DNA of 64,000 nt, from contig CM039502.1 of assembly GCA_022432975.1 (NCBI GenBank), forward strand, positions 9,343,151 to 9,407,150, written 5' to 3'. Of this stretch, positions 1 to 10,425 are shown piece after piece. The position numbers and the translations under genes are program-made. The notes under the pieces were generated by a model that saw only the letters and a list, made by a program, of their open reading frames with translations, was not told the origin of the DNA and did not search any database. Source of the DNA: Begonia masoniana. Lineage: Eukaryota; Streptophyta; Magnoliopsida; Cucurbitales; Begoniaceae. Positions within the stretch are counted from its first letter, which is position 1; each line of letters starts with the position of its first letter.

Positions 1-118
1 CCGAAAGGCGTATTGATATAACTGTGCCGAAAGGCGTATTGATATAACTGTGCCGAAAGGCGTATTGATATAACTGTGCCGAAAGGCGTATTGTATTGGC
101 CGAAAGGCGTATTGAGCA
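1..118. repeat. 26-bp tandem repeat inside LTR relic
   Basis: Units starting CCGAAAGGCG begin at 1, 27, 53, 79 and 100. The first three are exact 26-bp copies and the last two are truncated or variant. The array probably extends left of the window. Short arrays of this kind lie in the same part of the other chromovirus LTRs in this window. Confidence 0.9.
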
Positions 119-1237
119 TTGCATAGTAAGATAAAATAAAGCATGGTTTATCGAACTCATACGCACAGCATGCATTGCATTTACGAGTCTTACTGGGATT
201 CATCTCATAGTGTATTGTATGGTGTAGGTGACATAGACTTCGAGGTACCAGGTGAGGACGATGTCCCTCCACCTGAGGCATGATTCAGTTGACAGAGGAT
301 GGCTGCGGTGGTGTGCTGGCGCAGTCGAGGCTTAACCGACCCGTGGGAAGTACGTAAAGAGTTTTGAGGGTTTTATGGACATTTTGGGCTGTTGGATAGT
401 ATGTATAGATATTCTAGGATGTTTGGTACTGATAGATTATAGGTTTACATAATGGTTCAAATGTTTTGGTAAATAGTATATAGAAAATGTTTGGTTTAAA
501 GCTTTATTTAATGTTATGGAAATGTTTTGAAATGTTATAGGTTTGATACGGGTAAGCCCGATTTTTAGAGCTATCCACGCAGTTGGATTTCGCAAAGTCC
601 GTTGTGAGTTGGTTGAGTGTAGGATATATATTTTGGGTCGAGTTTATGATTATTGATGAGAAATCGGTACGAAAACAGGGGATTTCAGAGAGAGAGTTGA
701 GATGTTGGGATGAATTGTGTTGCTCTCTGGAATTTTAGTTTCCAGAGAGTTTAAGTGCAGAAAGAAAAGAAAGAAGCAAAGCAGGCGGAGGTGGAGGCGT
801 GCAGCGATCGAGCGCTGCCAATGCAGCGCTCGGGCGCCGGGATCGCTGCGGAGCGCAGCGCCCAGTCGCTGCGCATTGCAGCGATCGTGCGCTGCGATCG
901 CTGCCTTATGCAGCGATCGAGCGCTGTGATCGCTGCAATGGCCAGCGATCGAGCGCTGCCTCCTGTCTTCGGCAGAATTCCAATTTTGCCCTCCCATTTG
1001 TTTTACTCTGTTTATTCAGTTTTAATTGATTTAATTTAATTGTTTTAACTTTATTTAATTGTTTTAAGTTTGGTTTTAAATGATTTTCAACAACACTAAT
1101 GATTTCAAATTCGGTTTAGGTTCCGCTTAGAGTCTATTTAAAGTATAGAGTTTATTTAAAGTGATTATTGGGAAAAAAAAATATATATATATATATGTAT
1201 AGTACGGAAATACGGGTACAGTATTAGGGTCGCTACA
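1..1237 (+). mobile_element. 3' part of a chromovirus-type LTR
   Basis: The segment ends in the motif GGGTCGCTACA (ending at 1237), the same terminus type as the certified LTR ends at 5752, 12355 and 32083. It carries a tandem array at its left edge and a GC-rich patch at about 785-960 with repeated GCGATCG and GCGCTGC words. No open frame of substance is seen. Its 5' end is outside the window, so I cannot tell solo LTR from full element. Immediately to its right is the tail of a Copia element, so it was probably inserted into that element. Confidence 0.6.
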
Positions 1238-1281
1238 GAAGCAGAGTTGACGAGGACGTCAACAGCTCAAATGGGAGAGAA
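1238..1281 (+). mobile_element. 3' internal tail of a Copia element
   Basis: The last internal bases before a Copia LTR. They include a purine-rich tract ATGGGAGAGAA directly before TGTCA, which fits a polypurine tract. The rest of this internal region is not in the window. Confidence 0.45.
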
Positions 1282-1715
1282 TGTCAAGGTCCGGGCTTGT
1301 CCAAGGCATGTTGCCTATGGCCGCCCATGCTGTTAGCTAAGCTTATTTCCTTTTTAAGTAATTCTATTGTATTATTTTCTTTCTATTTTTGGTAACAGTG
1401 ACTCCTTGCCCACATAGCATGTTTACTCCTGCTAGAGGGGAGATGGTCCGGATTGCTCTTTAGGGGGAGAGGCATGACTGCACGTAGACCCCCCTACCAA
1501 ACGTTGTAATTTGCTGACCCTCAATGAACAAGCTTTTTACACACTCTTTATGCTCACTATGCTCAATGATGCTCTTTCTGATTAATCTCGCTCGCTCGTT
1601 GCTTACTCGTTAGACACAAAGCTCGCTCTAACGAAGTGGGCACTCGGTGCCGTTGGCACGCTCTTTGGCTGACCCAGTACAAGTGTGATATTGGGTGCCA
1701 CACGGTCTAGTTAAG
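1282..1715 (+). mobile_element. Copia LTR, left portion
   Basis: It begins TGTCAAGGTCC at 1282; the matching inverted end GGACCGTGACA closes at 12385, after element A is removed. Joined with 12361-12385 this gives an LTR of about 459 bp. Element A lies inside it, with TTAAG repeated at both junctions. The terminal inverted agreement (TGTCA..GGTCC) is the main evidence. A SIRE-like assignment rests only on the type of terminus and is weak. Confidence 0.65.
1711..1715. repeat. Target site duplication of element A, left
   Basis: TTAAG directly before TGTAGCACCC. The same five bases follow the 3' LTR at 12356-12360. Confidence 0.9.
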
Positions 1716-4700
1716 TGTAGCACCCGGTTTTATTACAATTAAAAATAATTTGTCAAATTGAGATGAATGAATTCTATTGGAGGATTTGAGAAATATGTTG
1801 ACTAGGTTATTGTGGTATTAAGTGAGGGTAGAATAGTAATTAAACAATAAGAGTGGATAACGTATTTAAAGGAAAAATTAGTAAGGTTTAGCCGCCACTG
1901 TACCCTTATTTCCTTTCTCGGTTTTCAGCTCAAACCAGCAGACTCCTCAGGCGATTTTCCTCCCCGACTCTCATTCCTCAGACTAGGTAAGTTTTGCTTC
2001 TATTTCCTGCTACATTATATCTATCGTCGATGGGAGGGTTGATAAATGAAGTTTTGGAGAGTGTTGTATCAGAGTGTTAGCTTCGATTTTAAGTTGAAGT
2101 CGGGAATGCTCAATGGCTGGAGTTTCCAAACCAGTTTCCCTTAGAATCCTGGTAGTTTAGAATGAAAATTTGAGGGAATCTAATGTATGCTCTGTCGATG
2201 GTTTTAGGTCCGAGTAAGTTCCCGAAGTAGCTTGCGACCAAGTTTCATCCAGGAACCAGGTAAGTAGAGTTTGTGTGTGCCTTCGGGCCTACATCACAAA
2301 ACAGTAGGATTGTGTATGCATGAATGTATGTTTTCTTTTCAGTTGCCATGCATCATAATTTGAAAGAAGAACGAAAATGAATTTACATAAAGTAGCATGG
2401 TGAGATGTGAACAGATTGCAACAGTATACTTTTAAGGGAATTAATCCGCCCCTTAATCGGACATATGGATTCATACCTTGGGAAAATTGATCCACCTCCC
2501 ACTGTATCAGGGATCAAAATAGCTGTTAAGGGAACTAATCCGCCCCTTAATTGAATATATGGATACATACCTTGGAAAAGCTGATCCACCTTTCATTGTA
2601 TCAGGGATCATCAGACCAGAGAAACGATTATAACACAACTGAGGGATGAAAGTAGAAACTGCATACTTAGGATTTACATTTCAGTACATACTTCATTTCT
2701 TGCTCTGCTTACTTAGCATTAGGCTAATAGATGAGTTTTGTGATGTATGTGCTGAAAATACCCCAGGTGATTTCCTCGAATTTGCAGACTAAAAGCTGAG
2801 GTTGGAGGAGTACTCTTATGCCACGGTTCGGGCACTGATGAGGCAGTTTAACGGGTGGCTGCATTTGTGAAGATTTGATAGAGTATGTTTTGAAACTGAG
2901 TGGTGTCAAGTTTTCATTTATCAGGGGATGATTTGATGTTTTGGTAGAAGCGAGAACTCGTTTGTCGTTTAGCTACCGGTAGAAGCGAGAACTCGTTTGT
3001 CGTTTAGCTACCGGTAGAAGCGAGAACTCGTTTGTCGTTTAGCTACCGGTAGAAGCGAGAACTCGTTTGTCGTTTAGCTACCGGTAGAAGCGAGAACTCG
3101 TTTGTCGTTTAGCTACCGGTAGAAGTGAGAACTCGTTTGTCGTTTAGCTACCGGTAGAAGCGAGAACTCGTTTGTCGTTTAGCTACCGGTAGAAGCGAGA
3201 ACTCGTTTGTCGTTTAGCTACCGGTAGAAGCGAGAACTCGTTTGTCGTTTAGCTACCGGTAGAAGCGAGAACTCGTTTGTCGTTTAGCTACCGGTAGAAG
3301 CGAGAACTCGTTTGTCGTTTAGCTACCGGTAGAAGCGAGAACTCGTTTGTCGTTTAGCTACCGGTAGAAGCGAGAACTCGTTTGTCGTTTAGCTACCGGT
3401 AGAAGCGAGAACTCGTTTGTCGTTTAGCTACCGGTAGAAGTGAGAACTCGTTTGTCGTTTAGCTACCGGTAGAAGCGAGAACTCGTTTGTCGTTTAGCTA
3501 CCGGTAGAAGCGAGAACTCGTTTGTCGTTTAGCTACCGGTAGAAGCGAGAACTCGTTTGTCGTTTAGCTACCGGTAGAAGCGAGAACTCGTTTGTCGTTT
3601 AGCTACCGGTAGAAGCGAGAACTCGTTTGTCGTTTAGCTACCGGTAGAAGCGAGAACTCGTTTGTCGTTTAGCTACCGGTAGAAGCGAGAACTCGTTTGT
3701 CGTTTAGCTACCGGTAGAAGCGAGAACTCGTTTGTCGTTTAGCTACCGGTAGAAGCGAGAACTCGTTTGTCGTTTAGCTACCGGTAGAAGCGAGAACTCG
3801 TTTGTCGTTTAGCTACCGGTAGAAGCGAGAACTCGTTTGTCGTTTAGCTACCGGTAGAAGCGAGAACTCGTTTGTCGTTTAGCTACCGGTAGAAGCGAGA
3901 ACTCGTTTGTCGTTTAGCTACCGGTAGAAGCGAGAACTCGTTTGTCGTTTAGCTACCGGTAGAAGCGAGAACTCGTTTGTCGTTTAGCTACCGGTAGAAG
4001 TGAGAACTCGTTTGTCGTTTAGCTACCGGTAGAAGCGAGAACTCGTTTGTCGTTTAGCTACCGGTAGAAGCGAGAACTCGTTTGTCGTTTAGCTACCGGT
4101 AGAAGCGAGAACTCGTTTGTCGTTTAGCTACCGGTAGAAGCGAGAACTCGTTTGTCGTTTAGCTACCGGTAGAAGTGAGAACTCGTTTGTCGTTTAGCTA
4201 CCGGTAGAAGCGAGAACTCGTTTGTCGTTTAGCTACCGGTAGAAGCGAGAACTCGTTTGTCGTTTAGCTACCGGTAGAAGCGAGAACTCGTTTGTCGTTT
4301 AGCTACTGGTAGAAGTGAGAACTCGTTTGTCGTTTAGCTACCGGTAGAAGCGAGAACTCGTTTGTCGTTTAGCTACCGGTAGAAGTGAGAACTCGTTTGT
4401 CGTTTAGCTACCGGTAGAAGTGAGAACTCGTTTGTCGTTTAGCTACCGGTAGAAGCGAGAACTCGTTTGTCGTTTAGCTACCGGTAGAAGTGAGAACTCG
4501 TTTGTCGTTTAGCTACCGGTAGAAGCGAGAACTCGTTTGTCGTTTAGCTACCGGTAGAAGCGAGAACTCGTTTGTCGTTTAGCTACCGGTAGAAGCGAGA
4601 ACTCGTTTGTCGTTTAGCTACCGGTAGAAGTGAGAACTCGTTTGTCGTTTAGCTACCGGTAGAAGTGAGAACTCGTTTGTCGTTTAGCTACTGGTAGAAG

Positions 4701-5752
4701 TGAGAACTCGTTTGTCGTTTAGCTACCGGTAGAAGCGAGAACTCGTTTGTCGTTTAGCTACCGGTAGAAGTGAGAACTCGTTTGTCGTTTAGCTACCGGT
4801 AGAAGCGAGAACTCGTTTGTCGTTTAGCTACCGGTAGAAGTGAGAACTCGTTTGTCGTTTAGCTACCGGTAGAAGCGAGAACTCGTTTGTCGTTTAGCTA
4901 CCGGTAGAAGTGAGAACTCGTTTGTCGTTTAGCTACCGGTAGAAGTGAGAACTCGTTTGTCGTTTAGCTACCGGTAGAAGCGAGAACTCGTTTGTCGTTT
5001 AGCTACCGGTAGAAGTGAGAACTCGTTTGTCGTTTAGCTACCGGTAGAAGTGAGAACTCGTTTGTCGTTTAGCTACCGGTAGAAGTGAGAACTCGTTTGT
5101 CGTTTAGCTACCGGTAGAAGTGAGAACTCGTTTGTCGTTTAGCTACCGGTAGAAGCGAGAACTCGTTTGTCGTTTAGCTACCGGTAGAAGCGAGAACTCC
5201 GGTAGAAGCGAGAACTCGTTTTTCGTTTAGCTACCGGTAGAAGCGAGAACTCGTTTGTCGTTTAGCTACTGGTAGAAGTGAGAACTCATTTGTCGTTTAG
5301 CTACTGGTAGAAGTGAGAACTCGTTTGTCGTTTAGCTACCGGTAGAAGTGAGATCTCATTTGTCGTTTAGCTACCGGTAGAAGTGAGAGTTGTTTGTCGC
5401 CTAGCGTTCGGCAGAGATGAATTTAGTCTCTGTTTCTTCCGTTGACTTTGCCCTTCGGAAAATGAATTTGACCTCCAGTATAAATTCACCTTATTTACTT
5501 GTTTCCGTCCAACTGTTTAAACTATATTTTAATTACTTGCACGAACATTGTTTTTCTTATAAATTGTGTTTAACTGAATTTTGTCTAAATGACTTTTCGA
5601 CATAAGTTTTTAACCGTTAAGGGGATTTTATTGAGTGTCATATTTTGATCCTTCGAGGGAGGGTTTTAAGAAAAAAATTTTATACGCATATATTTGCTCA
5701 AAGATTCGGGTCATAGGTAGCAAACCGAGTTCAGAAAACTCGGGGCGTTACA
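1716..5752 (+). repeat. 5' LTR of element A (4037 bp, array-expanded)
   Basis: Starts TGTAGCACCC and ends GGGGCGTTACA. It is 2.1 kb longer than the 3' LTR (1930 bp) because a 35-bp tandem unit has expanded. It also lacks about 230 bp that the 3' LTR has between TTTGATGTTTTGG and the array (roughly 11653-11885). A TATA-like CGTATTTAAAGG lies near 1860. Confidence 0.93.
2943..5405 (+). repeat. 35-bp tandem array, about 71 units
   Basis: Units begin GGTAGAAG and contain TTTGTCGTTTAGC. From 2943 the register is exactly 35 bp for 64 units, unit 65 (5183) is cut after about 18 bp, and six more follow from 5201 to 5376 onward. Variation is almost entirely C to T at two CpG sites (AAGCGAG to AAGTGAG, ACCGGT to ACTGGT), and it is concentrated to the right of about 4290. 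The 3' LTR has only about four units. Confidence 0.97.
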
Positions 5753-5755
5753 GTA

Positions 5756-5766
5756 TGGTATCAGAG
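5756..5766 (+). other. Primer-binding site of element A (initiator tRNA-Met)
   Basis: TGGTATCAGAG, three bases after the LTR end. It is complementary to the 3' end of plant initiator tRNA-Met, the usual primer of chromoviruses and many Copia elements. Confidence 0.85.
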
Positions 5767-5905
5767 ACACGCTGTTAAACCGTTCAAAAGATTACTCATC
5801 AGTGCCGATCGTCGCATGGATTGCTCCAACAACTGTAAGTGTTTACGTTGGTCTTAGCTATTAGATATTTATGAGCATATTTAACCTTATCCAGGAATTT
5901 AGCAA

Positions 5906-8900
5906 ATGGCCAGACGACCAGGGAGACCGAGGATACTAAGAGAGATACCAAGTCCCAGACGTGAGGAGGACTCTAGTGTAATCAGGCAGCTGACAGAATT
6001 GATGCATCAGCAGACTGATATAGTGCGTCAACAGTCTGACCAGTTAGGTGTGTTGCTGAACAGGGAAGCATAAGGAAGTGCCAACTCGAGTTCTGGTGGT
6101 GAACATTCTGGAGATAGGTTCAGGAGACTTAGACCGCCCACGTTTGATGGACAGTCAACGGATCCAGTTATTGCTGATGGATGGCTTAGAAAGATTGAAA
6201 GTATGTTTAGGTGCGCCAACATAGGGGAGGGAGACAAGGTCACGTTGGCAACCTTTCACCTAGCTGGAGAGGCTCAACTCTGGTGGGAAACAATAGAGAC
6301 CATCACAGATGTTTTAGTGATGCCTTGGTCAAAATTTAAGGACATTTTCTACGAGAAGTATTTTAACAATATTGTCCAGACCGCGAAGAAGCTGGAGTTC
6401 CTGAACTTGAAGCAGACAGGGTCTGTGGCCGAGTATAGTAGACAGTTTGAGTCCCTGTCCAGATTTGCTGGACACTTTGCTCATAGGGACGAGGATAAGG
6501 TGTTCAAATTTATGCATGGGTTGAAACCAGAAATTTATCGAGGGGTTAAATTTTGCGGTATCAAAGGTTTGACATTAAGTGAGGTGGTGTCCACCGTTCT
6601 GGAAGTGGAAGAGGCTGAAAGGAAGTGTGCTGGACCGAAGGAAGCCTCACAGAAGTTTGTCCAGCCACCCCCTCATAGAGGACTGAAGAGGCCTAGTGAA
6701 GGCCAAAGTAGCCAGGGAGCAGGAAAGAAAGTGCAGGATGTCAAGAAATTTCCCCAATGTCCAACGTGTTTGAAGAACCACCCGGGGGAGTGTAGGTGGA
6801 CTTCTGGAAGGTGTTTCAACTGTGAGGAGATTGGACACTCATTCAAAGACTGCCCTAAGCCCAGAGTCCTTCGATGCTTCAAATGTAACAAGCCGGGACA
6901 CATTGTTAGAGACTGCCCAACGTCGAATAGTGGCCCTGCTAGGATAAAGCAGAGAATATTTTCCATGGTAGAGTCAGGAGAAGAGGACCAGCCTGCTGTG
7001 GTGTCAGGTACTATATTGATCAACTCTGTACCTGCTTTTACTTTGATAGATTCGGGTGCAACGCATTCTTTTATAGCCTCCGCTTTTGCTGATAAGTTAG
7101 ATGTACAATTTGCTCCTTCTGAACATGTGTTTAACGTAGCATTGCCTTCGGGTGAGCACATGTATTCTAACCAGGTGTTGCTTGATAGCATGGTGTTAGT
7201 AGGGAACAAGAATCTACCTGCTGACCTTATCATTATAGATATTATGGGGTTTGATGTGATCCTAGGAATGGATTGGTTGTTTAAACACCACGCCACAATT
7301 GATTGTAGGACTGGGATAGTTAGTTTCCAACCCCCTGGTAGTTTAAAACACTCCTTTCAAGCTTCAAAGAAAAGTAAGGGAATATCTATAATGACTTCCA
7401 TTAACACTAGACCTTCCCCGTATGGAGAATATGTGTGCTTCTTAGCCAACGTTTTAGACACACAAAATGTAGTGAAGGCAAGTCCCCAAAATGTTTTAAT
7501 TGTTCAAGACTTTCCTGAAGTGTTTCTAGAGGATCTTCCTGGCCTACCGCCAGATAGAGAAATTGAGTTTGTTGTGGACGTTTACCCAGGCGCTGAACCT
7601 GTATCCAAAAATCCCTATAGATTAGCACCAACAGAACTTAAGGAACTAAAGAAGCAGTTGGAAGATCTGTTAGAAAAAGGATTCATACGCCCTAGCTTTT
7701 CACCGTGGGGTGCGCATGTTCTCTTTGTCAAAAAGAAAGATGGATCAATGCGTGTGTGCATTGATTATAGGGAATTGAACAAATTAACTGTCAAGAACAA
7801 ATACCCTTTGCCGAGAATTGACGACCTATTTGACCAGCTTAGGGGTGCAAGAGTTTTCTCTAAGATTGACCTTAGGTCCGGTTATTATCAGTTGAAGGTT
7901 AAGTCTGAAGATATCCCAAAAACTGCCTTTCGCACGAGGTACGGACATTTTGAGTTTTTGGTTATGTCCTTTGGGTTGACTAATGCACCAGCAGCTTTTA
8001 TGGACCTTATGAATAGAGTGTTTCATGAATTTTTGGACAAGTTTATCATCGTGTTCATTGATGACATTCTAATCTACTCTCGTACTAAGGAGGAGCATGC
8101 AAGGCATTTAAGTTTGGTGTTAGAAACACTTAGACGGCACCAACTTTATGCTAAGTTTTCCAAGTGTGAGTTTTGGCTGGACAGAGTTCACTTTCTTGGT
8201 CACATGATCTCTGGAGATGGAATATCTGTTGATCCAGCTAAGGTCCTAGCTGTTAAGGAATGGCCTCAACCGAAGAATGCTACCGATATCAGGAGTTTTC
8301 TTGGACTTGCAGGGTATTATAGGAAATTCATTGAAGGATTTTCAAATATTGCTACACCCCTTACTAGGTTAACAAGGAAGAATGTGAAGTATATATGGAC
8401 TGAAGAATGTGAACATAGTTTCCAGACCTTGAAACAGAAACTGACCAATGCTCCAGTTCTAACCCTTCCAGCTGAAGATGGTAAATTTAGTATTTATTGT
8501 GATGCTTCCAAGATTGGTCTCGGTTGTGTGTTGATGCAGAATGGTAAAGTAATAGCTTATGCCTCTAGACAATTGAAAACACATGAGAAGAACTACCCTA
8601 CACATGACTTAGAATTAGCTGCAGTGGTGTTTGCACTTAAGATTTGGAGGCATTATCTGTATGGACAAACCTGTGAAATATTCTCGGACCATAAAAGTCT
8701 GAAATATATCTTCACACAGAAGGAACTGAACATGAGACAACGTCGATGGTTGGAATTTGTAAAGGACTACGATTTTGAGATTAAATACCATCCCGGCAAG
8801 GCAAATGTAGTGGCTGATGCTTTGAGTAGGGTAACAACATCGACCCCACCTACGAATTTCTGTATGCCATTAGCTTTAGAGTCAGAATTTCAAAAGCTTA

Positions 8901-10390
8901 ATCTAGAAGCAGTATCCAGTGTATCTGCTATACTTTCAGCCATAACCTTAAAGCCTACCATTCTAGAGAAGATAAAGGGGGCTCAGACGAATGATGATGA
9001 GTGTAACAAGTTCAAGTCAAGCATGAATTCTACGGACCAATCAGATTTTAACTATTCTGCTAACGGGATCCTTAAGTTTAGAAATAGATGGTTTGTCCCT
9101 GCCATTAAAGAACTTCGGGATGAGATTCTTTCCGAAGCGCATTCTTCTAGACTCTCTGTTCATCCTGGGAGTACGAAGATGTACAGAGACCTTAGGCAGA
9201 CTTATTGGTGGCCTGGTATGAAGAGGAGTGTAGCCGAGTATGTGGGATCATGTCTAATCTGCCAACAAGTTAAAGCTGAACATCAGAGGCCTACAGGGAT
9301 GCTACAGCCATTACCAGTTCCTGAGTGGAAATGGGAACAAATAACTATGGACTTTGTTGTAGGATTACCCCGAACAGTAAAAGGACACGATGCAATTTGG
9401 GTGATTGTTGACCGACTAACCAAATCTGCTCATTTCTTACCTATAAAAATGACATACTCTATAGATCAGCTAGCTGAACTGTATGTGCATGAGATTGTGC
9501 GGTTGCATGGGGTTCCAGCTACTATAGTTTCTGATCGGGATACTAGGTTTACATCGAAGTTTTGGAAGAGTTTACACAAGGCCATGGGCACACAACTAAA
9601 CTTCAGCACAACCTTTCACCCCCAAACAGATGGACAATCCGAGAGGACCATTCAGACCTTAGAGGACATGCTCCGAGCATGCATACTAGATTTTCAAGGA
9701 TCTTGGAGTAAATATTTACCATTGGTAGAGTTTTCTTATAATAACAGTTTTCAGGCAACATTAGGCATGGCCCCATATGAAACATTATATGGACGAAAAT
9801 GCAGATCCCCGTTGTACTGGGATGAAGTTGGTGAAGCACAGTTGCTTGGTCCTGACCTTGTGCAACAAACTGTTGAGAAAGTTGCCCTCATCCGCCAGAG
9901 GATCTTATCAGCTCAAAGCCGGCAGAAAAGTTATGCAGACAAAAGACGTAGGGAACTAGAGTTTGAAGTAGGTGACGAAGTCTTTCTCAAGGTGTCACCA
10001 TTCAAAGGAGTTGTGAGATTCGGAAAGAGGGGTAAGCTGAACCCCAGGTTTGTTGGACCATTCTCAATTCTGAAAAGGGTTGGGAGTGCAGCCTATCAGT
10101 TGTAGTTACCGGCTTCTATGGAGGGAATCCACAATGTGTTCCACGTTTCTATGTTAAAGAAGTGTGTAAGGGATCCATATCAGATTGTGGAACAGCGGGA
10201 CATTGAAGTTCTTCCTACTTTTGCATATGAAGAAAGACCAGTAAGAATTCTGGACTATGCAGTGAAGATACTACGCAACAAGGAAGTACCACTAGTAAAG
10301 GTCTTGTGGCACAATCATGGCATTGAGGAAACAACTTGGGAACGCCAGCAAGACATGATGGACCAGCATCCAAAGTTATTCAGGTACTGA
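5906..10390 (+). pseudogene. Gag-pol polyprotein of element A, two nonsense codons
   Basis: The frame opens at ATG 5906 (MARRPGRPR...) and stays in one register to TGA at 10388. It is broken by TAA at 6071 (codon 56) and TAG at 10103, both in frame; without them it would be about 1494 codons. In order: gag with WWETI motif; CCHC knuckles at about 6812 and 6876 ([30 protein letters not shown]); protease [10 protein letters not shown] near 7045; reverse transcriptase with VCIDYREL and [10 protein letters not shown] near 8055; RNase [11 protein letters not shown] near 8497; integrase HHCC finger at about 9140-9265 and D,D,E motifs ([20 protein letters not shown]); and a chromodomain-like tail (VKVLWHNHGIEETTWE) near 10300. 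The longest surviving frame is 6203-10105. Readthrough is conceivable for the second stop, not the first. Confidence 0.92.
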
Positions 10391-10410
10391 ATTTTGAGGA
10401 CAAAATTCTT

Positions 10411-10425
10411 TTAAGGAGGGTAGAT
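10411..10425 (+). other. Polypurine tract of element A
   Basis: TTAAGGAGGGTAGAT lies directly before the 3' LTR start. It is the expected plus-strand priming site and closely resembles the tract of element B (36678-36692). Confidence 0.8.

Noticed and set aside
650..1039. Overlapping frames rich in Arg, Ala and Cys over 650-1039
   Set aside because: Produced by the GATCG/GCGC-rich patch in an LTR; open on both strands in several frames, with no motif.
3000..5400. CRISPR-like regular repeats
   Set aside because: The array is head-to-tail with no spacers and lies in a plant LTR; it is an ordinary tandem array.
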